Positions 42,430-53,950 are shown, counted from the stretch's first letter. The stretch: 64,000 nt of DNA from Methylorubrum populi (GCA_020741775.1 DYYG01000037.1:62001-126000), one strand, 5' to 3'. Notes: generated by a model from the sequence alone, not told the origin. Translations and numbers: made by a program.

Positions 42430-43665
42430 ATGATCTCGCTTCTCGACACGCGCGCCCGCATCGCGGACGGCACCCTCTCGGCGGCGGACGCGATCCGCGC
42501 GGCAAGGGCCCGCATCGCCGAGCGCGACCCCGCGCTCCACGCCATCCTGCGCGAAGCCCCCGAGGACGCTCCCGTGCCCGGGAACGGGCCGCTGGCGGGC
42601 ATCGCTGTGGGGATCAAGGACATCATCGACACCGCCGACATGGCGACCGAGCATGGCTCCGGCATCTATGCCGGCTGGCGGCCGCGGGCGGATGCGGCCA
42701 TCGTCGCGCGGCTGCGGGCCCTCGGCGCCGTGCCGCTCGCCAAGACCGCGACCACGGCCTTCGCCGGCCTCGACCCTGCCGCCACCGTCAACCCGCACGA
42801 TGCCGGCCACACGCCGGGCGGCTCCTCATCCGGCTCGGCCGCCGCGGTTGCCGCCGGGATCTTTCCGCTGGCGCTGGGCACGCAGACCGGGGGCTCGGTG
42901 ATCCGCCCGGCGGCCTTCTGCGGAGTGGCCGCGATCAAGCCCTCGTTCCGGCTGTTGCCGACGGTGGGCGTGAAGACCTTCTCCTGGGCGCTTGATACCC
43001 TCGGCCTGTTCGGCGCCTCGATCGCCGACATCGCCCACGCCCTGGCGCTGATCGCCGACCGGCCGGAGATCGAGACCGCGCCGCCGGAGCGCCCGCGCCT
43101 CGCGCTCTGCCTCCAGGATTTCGCCGGCAGCGCCGACGCGGAGGCCGTCGCGGCCCTGACGCGCGCGGCCCGGGCGGCGGAGCGGGCCGGCGCGGTGGTG
43201 ACCGACCTGACCCTGCCCGAGCCCTTCGCGCGGGCCTGGCATGCGCACCCGACCGTGCAGGATGTCGAGGCGCGCCAGGCGCTCGCCTGGGAATACGCCG
43301 TCCATCGCGAGGCCCTGCCGCCGATCCTGCGCGGGCAGCTCGACCGGGCCCAGACCCTGAGCACGGCCGATTACGATTCCGGCCGCCGCGACGCGCACCG
43401 GGCACGCCGTCTCCTCAAGGAGATGTTCGCGGATGTCGATGCCATCCTGACGCTGTCGAGCGTCGGGCGGGCACCCCAGGGGCTCGGCTCGACGGGAGAT
43501 GCGCGCTTCAACCGGCTCTGGACCCTGATGGGTGTGCCCTGCGTCAACGTCCCGGTGCCGGGCGACGGTTTGCCCCTCGGGGTGCAGGTCGTCGCCCGCT
43601 TCGGCGATGACGGGCGGGCTCTGGCCGTGGCGCGGATGATCGAGGAAGCGTTGCGGCGGGCCTAG
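42430..43665 (+). CDS. Amidase-signature family enzyme
   Basis: A 411-residue hydrolase of the amidase signature family, which uses a Ser-cisSer-Lys triad. Lys63 lies in GIKDIIDTADMAT; the Ser/Gly-rich block HTPGGSSSGSAAAVAAGIF (about 128-145) carries the cis-Ser, and TQTGGSVIRP the nucleophile Ser156. The substrate is not predictable; candidates are amides, ureido compounds and glutamyl-tRNA-like substrates, though no gatB or gatC is adjacent. Divergent from the extensin-like gene, separated by about 110 bases. Confidence 0.9.
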   Translation: MISLLDTRARIADGTLSAADAIRAARARIAERDPALHAILREAPEDAPVPGNGPLAGIAVGIKDIIDTADMATEHGSGIYAGWRPRADAAIVARLRALGAVPLAKTATTAFAGLDPAATVNPHDAGHTPGGSSSGSAAAVAAGIFPLALGTQTGGSVIRPAAFCGVAAIKPSFRLLPTVGVKTFSWALDTLGLFGASIADIAHALALIADRPEIETAPPERPRLALCLQDFAGSADAEAVAALTRAARAAERAGAVVTDLTLPEPFARAWHAHPTVQDVEARQALAWEYAVHREALPPILRGQLDRAQTLSTADYDSGRRDAHRARRLLKEMFADVDAILTLSSVGRAPQGLGSTGDARFNRLWTLMGVPCVNVPVPGDGLPLGVQVVARFGDDGRALAVARMIEEALRRA

Positions 43666-43896
43666 CGCCGTCGGGGCAACCCAAGTCTCAACGTGGCAGT
43701 CTCTGGTGGGGTGATGATCTATAAGCCGGCAAATATAGTATTAATCCCGCCCTTGATGCTGATTGTGCAAGTGTTGCTGCATTGCAACGAAACTGCCAAA
43801 GACTAATGTGACGCGATTATGAACGGGCGCCACGTCCCAGCTTGAACAAGGGTCCTCCCGACGGCTCTGCCGATTCGATTTCTCGGAGGACATCCC

Positions 43897-46800
43897 ATGC
43901 GTTACGCGGACGGCGTCTCGCTCGCGGCCATGCTCGTCGGCGCCCTCGGCGCGACGGCGGCGCAGGCCCAAACGGCCAACATCACCGGGGCCAATGCCAA
44001 CGTCATCAACCTGCTCGGCCCGTTCCTGGCGCTCAACGGGAGCGATGCCGGCCGCGACACCCTGAGGCTCAACCTCGATCAGGGCGTGGTGCTCAACAAC
44101 TCCGCCGACCTCGCCCGGCAGCAGCGGGCGATCAGCGATAAGAGCATCCTCGGCTCGGCGACGAACAACCTGTCCTCGGTCGGACTCGGCATTTACGGCG
44201 CTGGCGGCAATCTCGCGGGCGGCCTGCCGGCGCAGACGCCGATCAACGGCATCGTGCCGCAGCAGACGGTCGGCGGCCTCGGCCCCCGGCTCGGCGCGCT
44301 CTACCAGCAGGGGACCGCCTCCGGCACCGCCGGCCCCCTCGGCCGCGTGGTCGACCTGATCGTCCGAGCCAACGGCTTGACCGGCGCGGATTCGGCGGTG
44401 GCCAAGAACTACTTCGCCAACGGCGCGGCCAACAATCCGTCGGTGACGCCCGCCAACTATGTCGCGGTGCCCGCCGTCGCCCCGGCCGGCTACAGCCTGC
44501 CCGTCGTCAACGGCCTGCCCAACACCCGGGACAGCGTCTACGACCTCGCCTACGGCGTCACCAATCTGCAGTCGGGCCAGAACGTCTACGGCGATTCCCG
44601 GCCGGCCCAGGTGGCGCCGAACCGCTATAACCGGTTCGACCCGACGGCCCTCAACGGCATCGCGACCAACCCGGCCTTCCCCAGCGGCCACACCACCTAT
44701 GCCTTCACCACCAGCATCCTCCAGGCGATGCTGGTGCCCCAGCAATATCAGGGGATGCTCGCGCGCGGAGCGGAGTACGGCGACAGCCGAATCGTGCTCG
44801 GCGTGCACTATCCCCTCGACGTGATCGGCGGCCGGGCCTTGGCGAGCTACGACATCGCCCAGGCGCTCACCAATCCGGCCTATCTCAACAATGCCGCGAC
44901 CACCGGCACGGCCCTCGACATGCCGAGCCTGTTCACCCAGGCCTCGACGCAGATCCAGGCCTATCTCGCGGCCCAATGCGGCACGACCGTCGCGGCCTGC
45001 GCCGCGAGCGCGGCCAACACCACCGGCAACCCCTATCTCGTCACCGACGCCAACGCGGCGCTCTACCGCCAGCGCCTGACCTACGGGCTGCCGACCCTGA
45101 GCTTCGTCCAGGCCCCGCGCGAGGCGGCGCCGGCCGGCGGGCCCGATGCCGCGATCCTGCTGGCGCCGGTCTATGGCGGCAGCAGCGCGGCCGCGCAGCA
45201 GATCGCCCCGAATGGCGGCATCGCCGGAAGCCTGCAGACGGCGACGATCAACCAGATCGTGGTCAACACAGAAACCAACGCGCTGGCCGCCTTCTACGGC
45301 ACCCCGTTGAGCTACTGGACCCGCATCGACCTCTACGCGGCCTCGACCTATTTCCAGAACGTCACCGGCACGCTCCAGCTCGATCCCCGTGACCGGGTCG
45401 CCACCGACGTCACCGTCGGCAATACCGGCACGCTCATCGCCGACGGCACGGTCGCGGGCCGTGCCACGGTCGGGGCGGGCGGTGTGCTCGGCGGCGCCGG
45501 CAGCGTCGGCGGCCTCACGCTGCAGAGCGGCGGCACGGTCAGCCCGGGCGGAGGCCTCGGCGGCGCGATCGGCACGCTGAATGTGGCGGGCGATGCCCGC
45601 TTCGCCTCCGGCTCGACGGTGCAGATCGACACCGGCACGGCCGGACGCTCGGACCGGATCGCGGTGACCGGGCAGGCGGTCCTCGGCGGCACCGTGGCGT
45701 TCGCGCCGATCGATGGAATCACCAATCCGATCGGGCGCTACAGCATCCTGACGGCCAGTGCCGTCACCGGCCGGTTCGACGGTGTGAGCGGGCCGGCCTA
45801 CGCCTTCGTCGCGGGCAATCTCGATTATACCGGCCGCACCGTCGATCTGACGATCACCCGCAACGGCACGCCCTTCGCCGGCTTCGCCCGGACCCGCAAC
45901 GAGGCCGCCGCCGCCGCCGGGCTCGACGCCTCCGCCGGATCGGCCCTCTACGACCGCGTCGTCGGTTATACCGGCGCGCAGGCGCAGGGCGCCTTCGCGT
46001 CGCTGACGGGTGACATCCACGCCAGCACGACCTCGGCGGCGTTCGAGACCGCCTATTTTGTCCGCGAGGCGTTGCTTGACCGCCTGCGCCGCGGCGGCAG
46101 CCCGGCCCTGGCCGCCGGCAGCGTCCCCGCGACCTACACCGCCGACCTGCCGGGCCGCTCCGTGCCGATGGCGGTGACGACTCTCGATCCGCGGGTCTTC
46201 GGCCTCTGGGGCCAGGGCTTCGGCAGCTTCGGCGCCGCCCGCAGCGACGGCAACGCCGCCGGCCTGACCCGCCAGACCGCCGGCTTCGCCATCGGTGCCG
46301 ACCTGCGGCTGGAGAACGGGTTCCGGATCGGCGTGGTCGGCGGCTACACCCATACCAGCCTCGACACCGCCGGGCGGCTGCAATCGGGCGAGGTCGAGAG
46401 CGCCTTCGGCGGCGTCTATGGCGGCACCGAGTTCGGTGCGGTGGCCCTGCGCCTCGGTGCGGTCTACGCCGACAACAGCCTGCGCACCCGCCGCAGCGTG
46501 AGCCTGCCCGGCCTCTCCGAGACCGAGACGGCGCGCTTCGGCGGCCAGACGATCCAGGGCTTCGGCGAACTGGGCTACCGCTTCGCCCTTTCCACGCCCG
46601 GCGCGGTGCTTTCCGCGAACGGGGTCGCCCCCGCGCCGCTGTCCTACATCGAGCCCTTCATCGGCGGCGCCTATGTCCATCTCGGCCAGGACCGCTTCCA
46701 GGAGACCGGCGGGGCCGCGGCCCTGCGCGGGCTCGGCCGCGACAACGAAATCGGCACGGTGACCGCCGGTCTGCGCGCTCAGACCGAGTTCGATCTCGGC

Positions 46801-47064
46801 GTTGGCGCACCCGTCGCGGCCCACGGCCTCCTCGGTTACCGCCGCGCCTTCGGCGACGTGGTCCCGGCCGCCCTGCTCGCCTTCCAGGGCGGGACCTCCT
46901 TCGTGACAGCGGGCATCCCGATCGACCGCGACGCCCTGGTGGCGAGCGCCGGACTCGATCTGCGGATCTCGGCCCAGGCCACGCTCGGTGTCGCCTATAC
47001 CGGCCAGGTCGGCGCCCGCGCCCAGGACCATACCGTGAAGGGGGGCTTCACCTATCGCTGGTGA
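43897..47064 (+). CDS. Autotransporter with PAP2-type acid phosphatase passenger
   Basis: A 1055-residue outer-membrane autotransporter. A signal peptide (residues 1-25, cleaved near AQA) precedes a PAP2/class A acid phosphatase-like passenger with PSGH at 262-265 and SRxxxxxHxxxD at 297-308 (Ser297, Arg298, His304, Asp308). The first PAP2 motif shows Arg235-Pro236, but the residue seven before Arg is Gln228 rather than Lys. Around 500-570 are Gly/Val/Thr repeats (GTLIADGTVAGRATVGAGGV), a passenger beta-helix element, and residues about 790-1055 form the beta-barrel, ending in YRW with a terminal Trp as expected. Likely secreted phosphatase activity at the cell surface. Good ribosome-binding site (GGAGG at 43882). 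Confidence 0.88.
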   Translation: MRYADGVSLAAMLVGALGATAAQAQTANITGANANVINLLGPFLALNGSDAGRDTLRLNLDQGVVLNNSADLARQQRAISDKSILGSATNNLSSVGLGIYGAGGNLAGGLPAQTPINGIVPQQTVGGLGPRLGALYQQGTASGTAGPLGRVVDLIVRANGLTGADSAVAKNYFANGAANNPSVTPANYVAVPAVAPAGYSLPVVNGLPNTRDSVYDLAYGVTNLQSGQNVYGDSRPAQVAPNRYNRFDPTALNGIATNPAFPSGHTTYAFTTSILQAMLVPQQYQGMLARGAEYGDSRIVLGVHYPLDVIGGRALASYDIAQALTNPAYLNNAATTGTALDMPSLFTQASTQIQAYLAAQCGTTVAACAASAANTTGNPYLVTDANAALYRQRLTYGLPTLSFVQAPREAAPAGGPDAAILLAPVYGGSSAAAQQIAPNGGIAGSLQTATINQIVVNTETNALAAFYGTPLSYWTRIDLYAASTYFQNVTGTLQLDPRDRVATDVTVGNTGTLIADGTVAGRATVGAGGVLGGAGSVGGLTLQSGGTVSPGGGLGGAIGTLNVAGDARFASGSTVQIDTGTAGRSDRIAVTGQAVLGGTVAFAPIDGITNPIGRYSILTASAVTGRFDGVSGPAYAFVAGNLDYTGRTVDLTITRNGTPFAGFARTRNEAAAAAGLDASAGSALYDRVVGYTGAQAQGAFASLTGDIHASTTSAAFETAYFVREALLDRLRRGGSPALAAGSVPATYTADLPGRSVPMAVTTLDPRVFGLWGQGFGSFGAARSDGNAAGLTRQTAGFAIGADLRLENGFRIGVVGGYTHTSLDTAGRLQSGEVESAFGGVYGGTEFGAVALRLGAVYADNSLRTRRSVSLPGLSETETARFGGQTIQGFGELGYRFALSTPGAVLSANGVAPAPLSYIEPFIGGAYVHLGQDRFQETGGAAALRGLGRDNEIGTVTAGLRAQTEFDLGVGAPVAAHGLLGYRRAFGDVVPAALLAFQGGTSFVTAGIPIDRDALVASAGLDLRISAQATLGVAYTGQVGARAQDHTVKGGFTYRW

Positions 47065-47085
47065 GGCGGATCCACGGCATCCGAT

Positions 47086-47120
47086 GCCGCCGGGCCGGAT
47101 TCGCGATCCGGTCCGGCGGC
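47086..47120. terminator. Bidirectional terminator hairpin
   Basis: GCCGCCGGGCCGGAT (47086-47100) pairs with ATCCGGTCCGGCGGC (47106-47120), loop TCGCG, one G-T wobble. It sits between the convergent autotransporter and histidine kinase genes. No long T run follows. Confidence 0.6.
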
Positions 47121-47124
47121 CCCG

Positions 47125-50100
47125 TCAGGGGGCGGAGGCCTCGTTCGCCCTGCGCCGGTCGGACAGAGGCAGGTCGATCGAACAGAACAGGCCGGTTTCG
47201 CTCAGCACGTAGCGGGTGCGGGCGTCGAGGGAGTAGGGCAGGGCCTTCTCGATCAGCTCGCGCCCGAAGCCGCGCCGGGTCAGCGGGGAGGGCTCGGACG
47301 GCCGCTGGCCCCCCTCCTCGGCCCAGTCGAGGGCGAGGCGGGTCCGGCCGTCCTCGGCATAGGTCCGCCACGTCACCGACAATCGCCCGGTCCCGCTTGC
47401 CAGGGCGCCGTACTTGCGCGCGTTGGTGGCAAGTTCGTGCAAGGCCAGCGCGAAGGTCTGCACCGTCGCCTTGCGCAGGCGCACGGACGGTCCGTCGAGA
47501 TGGATGCGCTCCGCCGCCTCCCAGGCGCCCAGGGCATCGAGTTCGGTGCTAATGAGGGTGCGCAGGGTGATCGGCTCGAGATTCGAGCGGGACAGCAGGC
47601 CCTGCACCCGCGAGAGCACCGCCAACCGGTCGTAGAACCGGCTGCGGAACACCTCGATCGAGGTGCTGCCCGCCATGGTCTGCTCCGCCAGCGAGCGCAC
47701 CACCGTGATGAGGTTGCGGGTGCGGTGCTGCAGCTCGGCCACCATCACCCCCTGCTGCTCCTGGAGCCGGCGCAGGTCGTCGATATCGGTGGAGGTGCCG
47801 AGCCATTCGACGGCGCCATCCGCTTCCCGCACCGGCAAAGCGCGGCTCTGGAACCAACGGTAACGGCCCTCGCTCGCATGGCGGATGCGGTAATCGACGG
47901 TGAGCGCGCTGGCCGTTTCCGCCCCGCTCCAGGCCTGCTGGGCCCGGTCGCGATCCTCGGGATGCAGCGCGTCGAGCCAGCCGAGGCCGCTGCTCTCGGC
48001 CTCGCTCTGGCCGGTATAGGCGCACCATTGCGGGCTCGCCCAGGTCCAGCCGCCCCCGCGCCCGGCCCGCCAGAGCAGTTGAGGAATGCCCTCGACCAGA
48101 ACGCGCTGCCGGGCCTCGCTCGCGCGCAGTTCCGTCTCCGCCTGGGCCCGTTCGGCCGCGTCCCAGGTCCGCGCCGCGACGTCCTCGGCCAGCGCCACCT
48201 CGACCCGCGACCAGGGCCGGGGCCGATCATGGGTCAGGTAGAAGATGGCGCGCAGCCGTCCGTGCCGAATGAGAGGGATCAGGAGCAGGCTCTCGATGCC
48301 GAAGCTCCGCCAGATCGTCGCGTCCGGACTGTGTTCGAGGGCATCGAGCGCGACGGTCTCGCCATTCTGGAGCCGGCCGAGGAGGCCTCCCTTGAAATCT
48401 CGGACGCGCAGCGACCCCACGGGAGTCACGCTCTGAGCGAAGTAGGCGACCTGCCGCTCGATGGTCTCGCCGTCGGCGGAAACGCGGGCGTAGCCGACCC
48501 GACTGACCCGGAGATGTCGGCCCAGGCCATCGACGGCGGCGTGAAGGGTGGCCTGGGGGTCGTTCAAGCCCTGCAGCCGGTCGGTGAGATCCAGCAGGAA
48601 GGTCTGGCGGGCTTCGTCCGCCCGCAGGCTTTCGGCCGCGAGGTACTGATCGTGGATGTCGGTGGCCGCACCGAACCAACTCGCCACCCGCCCCTCGGCA
48701 TCCCGCGCCGGGGTGTGACGGACCAGGAACCAGCGATAGGCCCCGTCCCGGCGGCGGATGCGATGCTGGCGCTCGAAGTGGCGGCCGCTGGCGAAGCCCT
48801 CGGCGAAGATCCGGCGCGTCTCCTCGACATCGTCGGGATGGATGGCCGCGAGCCAGCCTCCGTCCTCGGTGTCCGTCGTGCTCTGGCCGGTGTAATCGCT
48901 CCATTGCTGATTGACGACGACGGTCCGGCCCTGCAGGTCGAGCTGCCAGAGCGGGCTCGGCACCAGTTCGGCGAGGGTGCGGAACCGCTCCTCGCTGTCG
49001 CGCAGAGTATCGGCCGTCCGCTTGCTCCGGAGCGCCTGCAGGATGGTCGGGGCCAGAGCCTCGGCGGCCTCCCTGTCTTCGGGCCGGAAGCCGCCCGGGC
49101 GATTGCCGAGGCCGATCATCCCGACGACGCGGCCTTCCTGAAACAGCGGCACGCCGAGAAAGGCCTTGAGCGGCGGATGGCCCTTCGGCGGTCCGATCCA
49201 GTCCGGATGTGACGGCGGATCGTTGGCGATGAGGCTGGTGCCATCCAGGAGCACGTGGGCGAAGAGGCCGCGGATCTTCAGCCCCCTCGGGGCCTTCCCC
49301 TTCGCATAAGCGGGGCCCTCCATCGCGAAATGGTCCCAGCCCCGATCGCTGATGGAGAGCTCGTCGAGCCGCCCGGTCTCTTGGTTGATCTCTCCCATGA
49401 AGCTGAAGGCGCTGTCCGTCACGGATTCGGCGACCGCGAGGCAGGCGCGCCCGAGTTCCTCCTCGGTGGGGGCGGTGAACGCTTCACGGAAGATGCGATT
49501 GATGCCTTCCAGGATCGCGTTCTTGCGGATGGTGTCCGTTTCGGCCCGGCCCCGCCGGACGGCGCTCCAGACCCGCTCGGCGACCTCCCGCAGCAATTCG
49601 AGATCGTCTTTCGTCCAGGTCCTCGGTCGGGATTGTGTGACGCACAGGGCGCCAACCAGGAGGCCGTTCTTGATGAGCGGTCCACCCATGACGGAGATGA
49701 TGCCGAGCCGGGCGAGCGCCGCCCGGTCGGCTTCCGGAACGCCGGGGGTTTCTCGCATGTCGGACAGGACGAGGCTTTCGCCCCGGCGAAAGGTTGAGGC
49801 GATCCAGGTAAAATCCGCCATCCGGTGGGCGCCCGCGAGCGAGGGGAGATCGCCGCGGACATGGTCCCATTCGACGCGGAAGAGGCCGGCCGCCTCGTCG
49901 ACGGACACATAATAGGCCCGGTCCACCTCGAGCCGTTCGGCGAGGAGCCGGCAGGCCTCTCGCTGAATCGTCGCCGGGTCGGTCAGCGTCCGCACCGTGT
50001 CCGTCAGGGTGAGCAGGAAGGCGTGCCGCTCCTCGCGCTCGCGCAGGGCGTCTTCGGCGGCCTTTCGTTCGGTGACGTCGTCGTAGAGAATCTGCAGGCG

Positions 50101-50949
50101 GTCGCCGCCTCGAGGATAGACCGAGACTTCGTACCAGCGCCTCAGAGCTGCGGCGGCCTGCTCGAACCGCGCCGGTTCGCCCGAGGCCACGATCCGTTCG
50201 TAGGTTTCCACCCACCGCTGTTCGAGGCCGGGCAACACTTCCTTTCCGAGCCGTCCGCGGGCCTGGGCCGCCGGAACGCCGACCAGCCGCTCGAAGGCCG
50301 GATTGACTTCGATATAGCGAAAATCGACCGCACGCCCCTGCCCGTCGCGCACGAGTTCGAGCTCGCAGAAGCCCTGGCCCATGGTCTGGAACAGGGTGCG
50401 GTACTTGGCTTCGCTGGCCCGCAGCGCCGCCTCGGCCCGGACCCGCTCCGCCTCCTCGCGGGAGGCGGAAAAGGATGGCAGCGGCCGCGCCGTGGCATGG
50501 GCCCGCGTGACGATGGCGAGCATCCCGGCGACCGAGCCGTCGGCCGACCGGAGCGGGCTCGCCGAGAGGGCGACGGTCCGCGCCGCCGACCCGGATCGGG
50601 GGATGGCGATCGGCACGGCTTCGGCGCGGGCCGCCTCGCCGGCATAGGCGCGCCGGACCAGCGAGGCGGCCTCGTTCGAACCGAGGCCGGCGAACGGCTT
50701 CCCGAGGGGATCGGAGGCCTCGCCGAGCAGGCGGGAATAGGCATCGTTGCACAGGGTGGTGCCGTCCTCGCCCCAGGTCAGGGAGGCCGGCAGGGCCATG
50801 TCGAGCATCAGGATGACGGCGGCGCGCAACGCCTCCGGCCACGTGGAAAGGGCCCCCAGCGGTGTCCGCGCCCAGTCATGCGCGCGGATGCGCCGGCTCA
50901 TGACACCGTCGCTGGGTGGCCAGACGGGCGGATGTATTCTTTCGCCCAT
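47125..50949 (-). CDS. Multi-PAS/GAF sensor histidine kinase of the HWE family
   Basis: Soluble sensor kinase of 1274 residues with no obvious membrane segment. Domains in order: N-terminal PAS-like region, PAS (about 180-296), GAF (about 315-465), GAF (about 485-645), PAS (about 650-770), GAF (about 785-935), PAS (about 945-1060), then the HWE kinase core. His1075 ([10 protein letters not shown]) is the phospho-acceptor; [17 protein letters not shown] and LDWAEEGG are the HWE nucleotide-binding boxes. No receiver domain is fused; the partner regulator is elsewhere. ATG 50949 is preferred over the GTG at 50961. Confidence 0.9.
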   Translation of the reverse strand: MGERIHPPVWPPSDGVMSRRIRAHDWARTPLGALSTWPEALRAAVILMLDMALPASLTWGEDGTTLCNDAYSRLLGEASDPLGKPFAGLGSNEAASLVRRAYAGEAARAEAVPIAIPRSGSAARTVALSASPLRSADGSVAGMLAIVTRAHATARPLPSFSASREEAERVRAEAALRASEAKYRTLFQTMGQGFCELELVRDGQGRAVDFRYIEVNPAFERLVGVPAAQARGRLGKEVLPGLEQRWVETYERIVASGEPARFEQAAAALRRWYEVSVYPRGGDRLQILYDDVTERKAAEDALREREERHAFLLTLTDTVRTLTDPATIQREACRLLAERLEVDRAYYVSVDEAAGLFRVEWDHVRGDLPSLAGAHRMADFTWIASTFRRGESLVLSDMRETPGVPEADRAALARLGIISVMGGPLIKNGLLVGALCVTQSRPRTWTKDDLELLREVAERVWSAVRRGRAETDTIRKNAILEGINRIFREAFTAPTEEELGRACLAVAESVTDSAFSFMGEINQETGRLDELSISDRGWDHFAMEGPAYAKGKAPRGLKIRGLFAHVLLDGTSLIANDPPSHPDWIGPPKGHPPLKAFLGVPLFQEGRVVGMIGLGNRPGGFRPEDREAAEALAPTILQALRSKRTADTLRDSEERFRTLAELVPSPLWQLDLQGRTVVVNQQWSDYTGQSTTDTEDGGWLAAIHPDDVEETRRIFAEGFASGRHFERQHRIRRRDGAYRWFLVRHTPARDAEGRVASWFGAATDIHDQYLAAESLRADEARQTFLLDLTDRLQGLNDPQATLHAAVDGLGRHLRVSRVGYARVSADGETIERQVAYFAQSVTPVGSLRVRDFKGGLLGRLQNGETVALDALEHSPDATIWRSFGIESLLLIPLIRHGRLRAIFYLTHDRPRPWSRVEVALAEDVAARTWDAAERAQAETELRASEARQRVLVEGIPQLLWRAGRGGGWTWASPQWCAYTGQSEAESSGLGWLDALHPEDRDRAQQAWSGAETASALTVDYRIRHASEGRYRWFQSRALPVREADGAVEWLGTSTDIDDLRRLQEQQGVMVAELQHRTRNLITVVRSLAEQTMAGSTSIEVFRSRFYDRLAVLSRVQGLLSRSNLEPITLRTLISTELDALGAWEAAERIHLDGPSVRLRKATVQTFALALHELATNARKYGALASGTGRLSVTWRTYAEDGRTRLALDWAEEGGQRPSEPSPLTRRGFGRELIEKALPYSLDARTRYVLSETGLFCSIDLPLSDRRRANEASAP

Positions 50950-51263
50950 CCCAGGTCCCACGGTCGCTCGATCGTGCAGCGCTCCGGACGGCGAACCCGG
51001 AGCGACGGCGCGGTTGAACCTAAGCGATGGCGGGACGAAGTTGTAAAGTACCCGAAGGTTGAGACGGCTGAATGCGTGGGGGGCGATCAGCCCGCCCTCG
51101 ATTTTCCGTGTTGCAGCGCAGGCATTCCGACGCCTCGGGACAGAAGACCGCGAGGACGGATCGGCGCGATTCCCATCCCGTCCTCGCTTCGTGCGTGGAG
51201 CCCCTCCTCAGTCACTGTGGCCGAAGACGGGAGCACGTCGGATCAAGCGTCTGGCCGACCCCA
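50950..51263. other. Intergenic region between kinase and molybdenum enzyme genes
   Basis: About 315 bases with no gene. The kinase promoter should lie in it, on the minus strand. Overlapping open frames on both strands are chance products. Confidence 0.4.
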
Positions 51264-53459
51264 TTACGCACCGCGCAGGCTCGACAGATCGAGGGGCAGG
51301 GAGCGCAGGCGCTGGCCTGTGGCGGCGAAGATCGCGTTCGAGATGGCCGGCGCCAGCACCGGCACGCCGGGCTCGCCGATGCCGGTCGGGGCGACCTCGG
51401 AGGGCACGATATGCACCTCCACCCGCGGCATCTCCGAGATCCGGGTCGGCTGGTAGCTGTCGAAATTCGTCTCCTGCACGACGCCGTCCTTGAGGGTGAT
51501 GCGGTTGCGCAGCACCGCTGACAGGGCGAACCCGACCGCCCCCTCGACCTGGGCCCGCACCACGTCCGGATTGACCGCCACGCCGACATCGACGGCGGCG
51601 ACGATGCGGCTGACCTTCACGCCGGACTCGCCCGCCGTCACGTCGGCCACCATCGCCACGTAGGAGCCGAAGGATTCGTGAACCGCGACGCCGAGGCCGC
51701 GCCCCTTCTCCGACCCCTTGTCGCTCCAGCCCGCCTTCTCGGCCGCGAGCCGCAGCACGCCCGAGAGGCGCGGCGCGCGGGTGAGCAGCGACAGGCGGTA
51801 AGCGACGGGGTCGGAGCCCGTGGCATGGGCGAGTTCGTCGATGAACACCTCCATGACATGGGCGGTGTGGGTATGGCCGACCGAGCGCCACCACAGCACC
51901 GGCACGCCCTCGCGGGCGTTGTGGACCTCGAACCGATAGGCGGGCAGGGCGTAGGGCGTGTCGGAAGCGCCTTCGACGGTGGTCGAGTCGATGCCGTTCT
52001 TCACCAGCATCGCCTCGAACGGTGAGCCGATCATGATCGATTTGCCGACCATGGCGTGGCGCCAGCCGGTGATCTGCCCCTTGGCATCGAGGCCGGCCTT
52101 CACCGTGTGGAACACCTGCGGACGGTAATAGCCGCCGGCCATGTCGTCCTCGCGGGTCCAGACCAGATGGACCGGCGCCTTGCCGTTCCAGGCCTTCACG
52201 ATCGCGGCGGCCTCGGCGAAGTAATCGGCCCCCGGCGTCGCCCGCCGGCCGAACGAGCCGCCGGCCCATTGCGTGTGCAGCCGGACCTTGTCGGTGGTGA
52301 CGCCGAGCGTCGCCGCGACCACCGCCTGCTCCACGGTCTGAAGCTGGCAGCCGGCAAAGACGTCGAAGGAGCCGTCCGCCGCCCGCTCGATGGTAGCGTT
52401 GAGGGGCTCCATTGCCGCATGGGCGAGGTAGGGGAAGGAGAACTCCGCCTCCAGCACCTTGGCCGCACCCTTGATGCCGGCCTCGGCATCGCCCGCCTGC
52501 GAGGCGACGAGGCCCGGCGTCTTCGCCGTCTCGCGGTATTCGGCCAGGATCGTGTCCGACGAGCGGGTCTCGGCGGCGGAATCGTCCCACGCGATCTTCA
52601 GGGCCTCGCGGGCCTTCATCGCGGTCCAGGTGTCGCGGGCGATCACCGCGACGCCGGTCGGGATGGTGACGATGTCGAGCACACCCGGCATCTTTCGTGC
52701 TGCCGCGGAATCGACGCTTTTGACGCTGGCCCCGAAGCGCGGCGGGTGGGCGACCAGGGCCGTCACCTGACCGGGGCGGCGGATGTCGAGGGAGTAGATC
52801 GCGCTGCCATCGGTCTTCGCGGCGGAGTCGATGCGCGGCACGCGCTGGCCGATCAGCGTCCACTCGGCCGGGGTCTTGAGGCGGGGATCCTGCGGCACCG
52901 GCTTTGCGGCGGCGGCTTCCGCCAGCTCGCCGAAACGAGCCTGCTTGCCGGAGGCGTGGCGGACGACCCCCTTCGCCACCGAGATCTCGCCCGCCGGCAC
53001 GTCCCATTTCTCGGCGGCGGCGGCCACCAGCATGGCGCGGGCGGCGGCGCCCGCCTTGCGGAGCTGGAACCAGGAATTGGCGATGGCCGTCGAGCCGCCG
53101 GTGCCCTGGACCGGGCCCATCAGCAGGTTGGCGTAGAGCTTGGCGTCGGCGGGGGCGAAGGCGACCCGCATCTGGCTCCAATCCGCGTCGAGCTCGTCGG
53201 CGAGGATGGTGGCCAGCCCGGTGGTGTTGCCCTGGCCCATGTCGAGATGCTTGATCATCACCGTCACGGTGTCGTCGGCGGCGATCCGCACGAAGGCGTT
53301 GGGCTGGGCCGGCATCTTGGCCAGGGCATCGGAGCCCTCCGCCGCGCGGGCGCCCTTGAGGTCGAGGCGGAAGGCCAGCAGCACGGCGCCCGCCGCCGCG
53401 CCGGTGAGGAAGGCGCGCCGGGACGGAGCGGGCGCGGTGGTGAGATCGAGCTTGAGCAT
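51264..53459 (-). CDS. Molybdenum hydroxylase large subunit (IorB-like)
   Basis: A 731-residue catalytic subunit that binds the molybdopterin cofactor, of the isoquinoline 1-oxidoreductase/aldehyde dehydrogenase (xanthine oxidase) group. An N-terminal Tat signal reads [18 protein letters not shown] (residues 13-30), so it is exported folded with its small subunit. Family blocks include [35 protein letters not shown] and [23 protein letters not shown] 53459, 35 bases after the stop of the 2Fe-2S subunit gene, is the natural start; the longer in-frame extension is out of character. Substrate is not determined. Confidence 0.9.
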   Translation of the reverse strand: MLKLDLTTAPAPSRRAFLTGAAAGAVLLAFRLDLKGARAAEGSDALAKMPAQPNAFVRIAADDTVTVMIKHLDMGQGNTTGLATILADELDADWSQMRVAFAPADAKLYANLLMGPVQGTGGSTAIANSWFQLRKAGAAARAMLVAAAAEKWDVPAGEISVAKGVVRHASGKQARFGELAEAAAAKPVPQDPRLKTPAEWTLIGQRVPRIDSAAKTDGSAIYSLDIRRPGQVTALVAHPPRFGASVKSVDSAAARKMPGVLDIVTIPTGVAVIARDTWTAMKAREALKIAWDDSAAETRSSDTILAEYRETAKTPGLVASQAGDAEAGIKGAAKVLEAEFSFPYLAHAAMEPLNATIERAADGSFDVFAGCQLQTVEQAVVAATLGVTTDKVRLHTQWAGGSFGRRATPGADYFAEAAAIVKAWNGKAPVHLVWTREDDMAGGYYRPQVFHTVKAGLDAKGQITGWRHAMVGKSIMIGSPFEAMLVKNGIDSTTVEGASDTPYALPAYRFEVHNAREGVPVLWWRSVGHTHTAHVMEVFIDELAHATGSDPVAYRLSLLTRAPRLSGVLRLAAEKAGWSDKGSEKGRGLGVAVHESFGSYVAMVADVTAGESGVKVSRIVAAVDVGVAVNPDVVRAQVEGAVGFALSAVLRNRITLKDGVVQETNFDSYQPTRISEMPRVEVHIVPSEVAPTGIGEPGVPVLAPAISNAIFAATGQRLRSLPLDLSSLRGA

Positions 53460-53494
53460 GCCGGGCTCCTGGTTCCGTGGGATTGCGCGGCGGC

Positions 53495-53950
53495 TCAGGC
53501 GAGCGAGCGGGCGGCTTCGTGGATGGCGGCGCGGATGCGCTGATAGGTGCCGCAGCGGCAGACATTGCCGTCCATGGCGCCGTCGATATCGGCGTCGGTG
53601 GGCTTCGGGTTGTCGCTGAGCAGGCCGATGGCCGACATGATCTGGCCGGACTGGCAGTAACCGCACTGCACCACGTCGAGGCCGCGCCAAGCCGCCTTCA
53701 CCGCATCGGCCACCTTGCCTTCGACGCCCTCGATCGTGGTGATCTTGGCCTCGCCGACATCGCCGATGCGGGTCTGGCAGGAGCGCACCGGCTGCCCGTC
53801 CATGTGCACGGTGCAGGCGCCGCATTGGGCGATGCCGCAGCCATACTTGGTGCCGGTCATGTCGAGGCGGTCGCGGATCACCCAGAGCAGGGGCATGTCG
53901 GGGTCGGCATCGACCTCCCGGACCACGCCGTTCAGGTTGAGGGTCAGCAT
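53495..53950 (-). CDS. 2Fe-2S subunit of the molybdenum hydroxylase (IorA-like)
   Basis: A 151-residue small subunit with two [2Fe-2S] clusters. The N-terminal ferredoxin-type site is GCGIAQCGACTVHMDGQPVRSC and the C-terminal all-helical site is QCGYCQSGQIM plus NVCRCGTYQRIR. It transfers electrons from the molybdenum subunit encoded next. Start at ATG 53950 (MLTLNLNGVVREVDADPDMP); the upstream in-frame extension is not family-like. There is no gene for an FAD subunit, which matches Ior-type two-subunit enzymes. Confidence 0.92.
   Translation of the reverse strand: MLTLNLNGVVREVDADPDMPLLWVIRDRLDMTGTKYGCGIAQCGACTVHMDGQPVRSCQTRIGDVGEAKITTIEGVEGKVADAVKAAWRGLDVVQCGYCQSGQIMSAIGLLSDNPKPTDADIDGAMDGNVCRCGTYQRIRAAIHEAARSLA

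Noticed and set aside
43741..47031. Minus-strand open frame of 1096 codons antisense to the autotransporter gene
   Set aside because: It lies wholly antisense to a gene with clear signal peptide, catalytic motifs and beta-barrel. High-GC coding DNA commonly leaves the antisense frame open; the residues are Gly/Arg/Ala/His-rich without motif.
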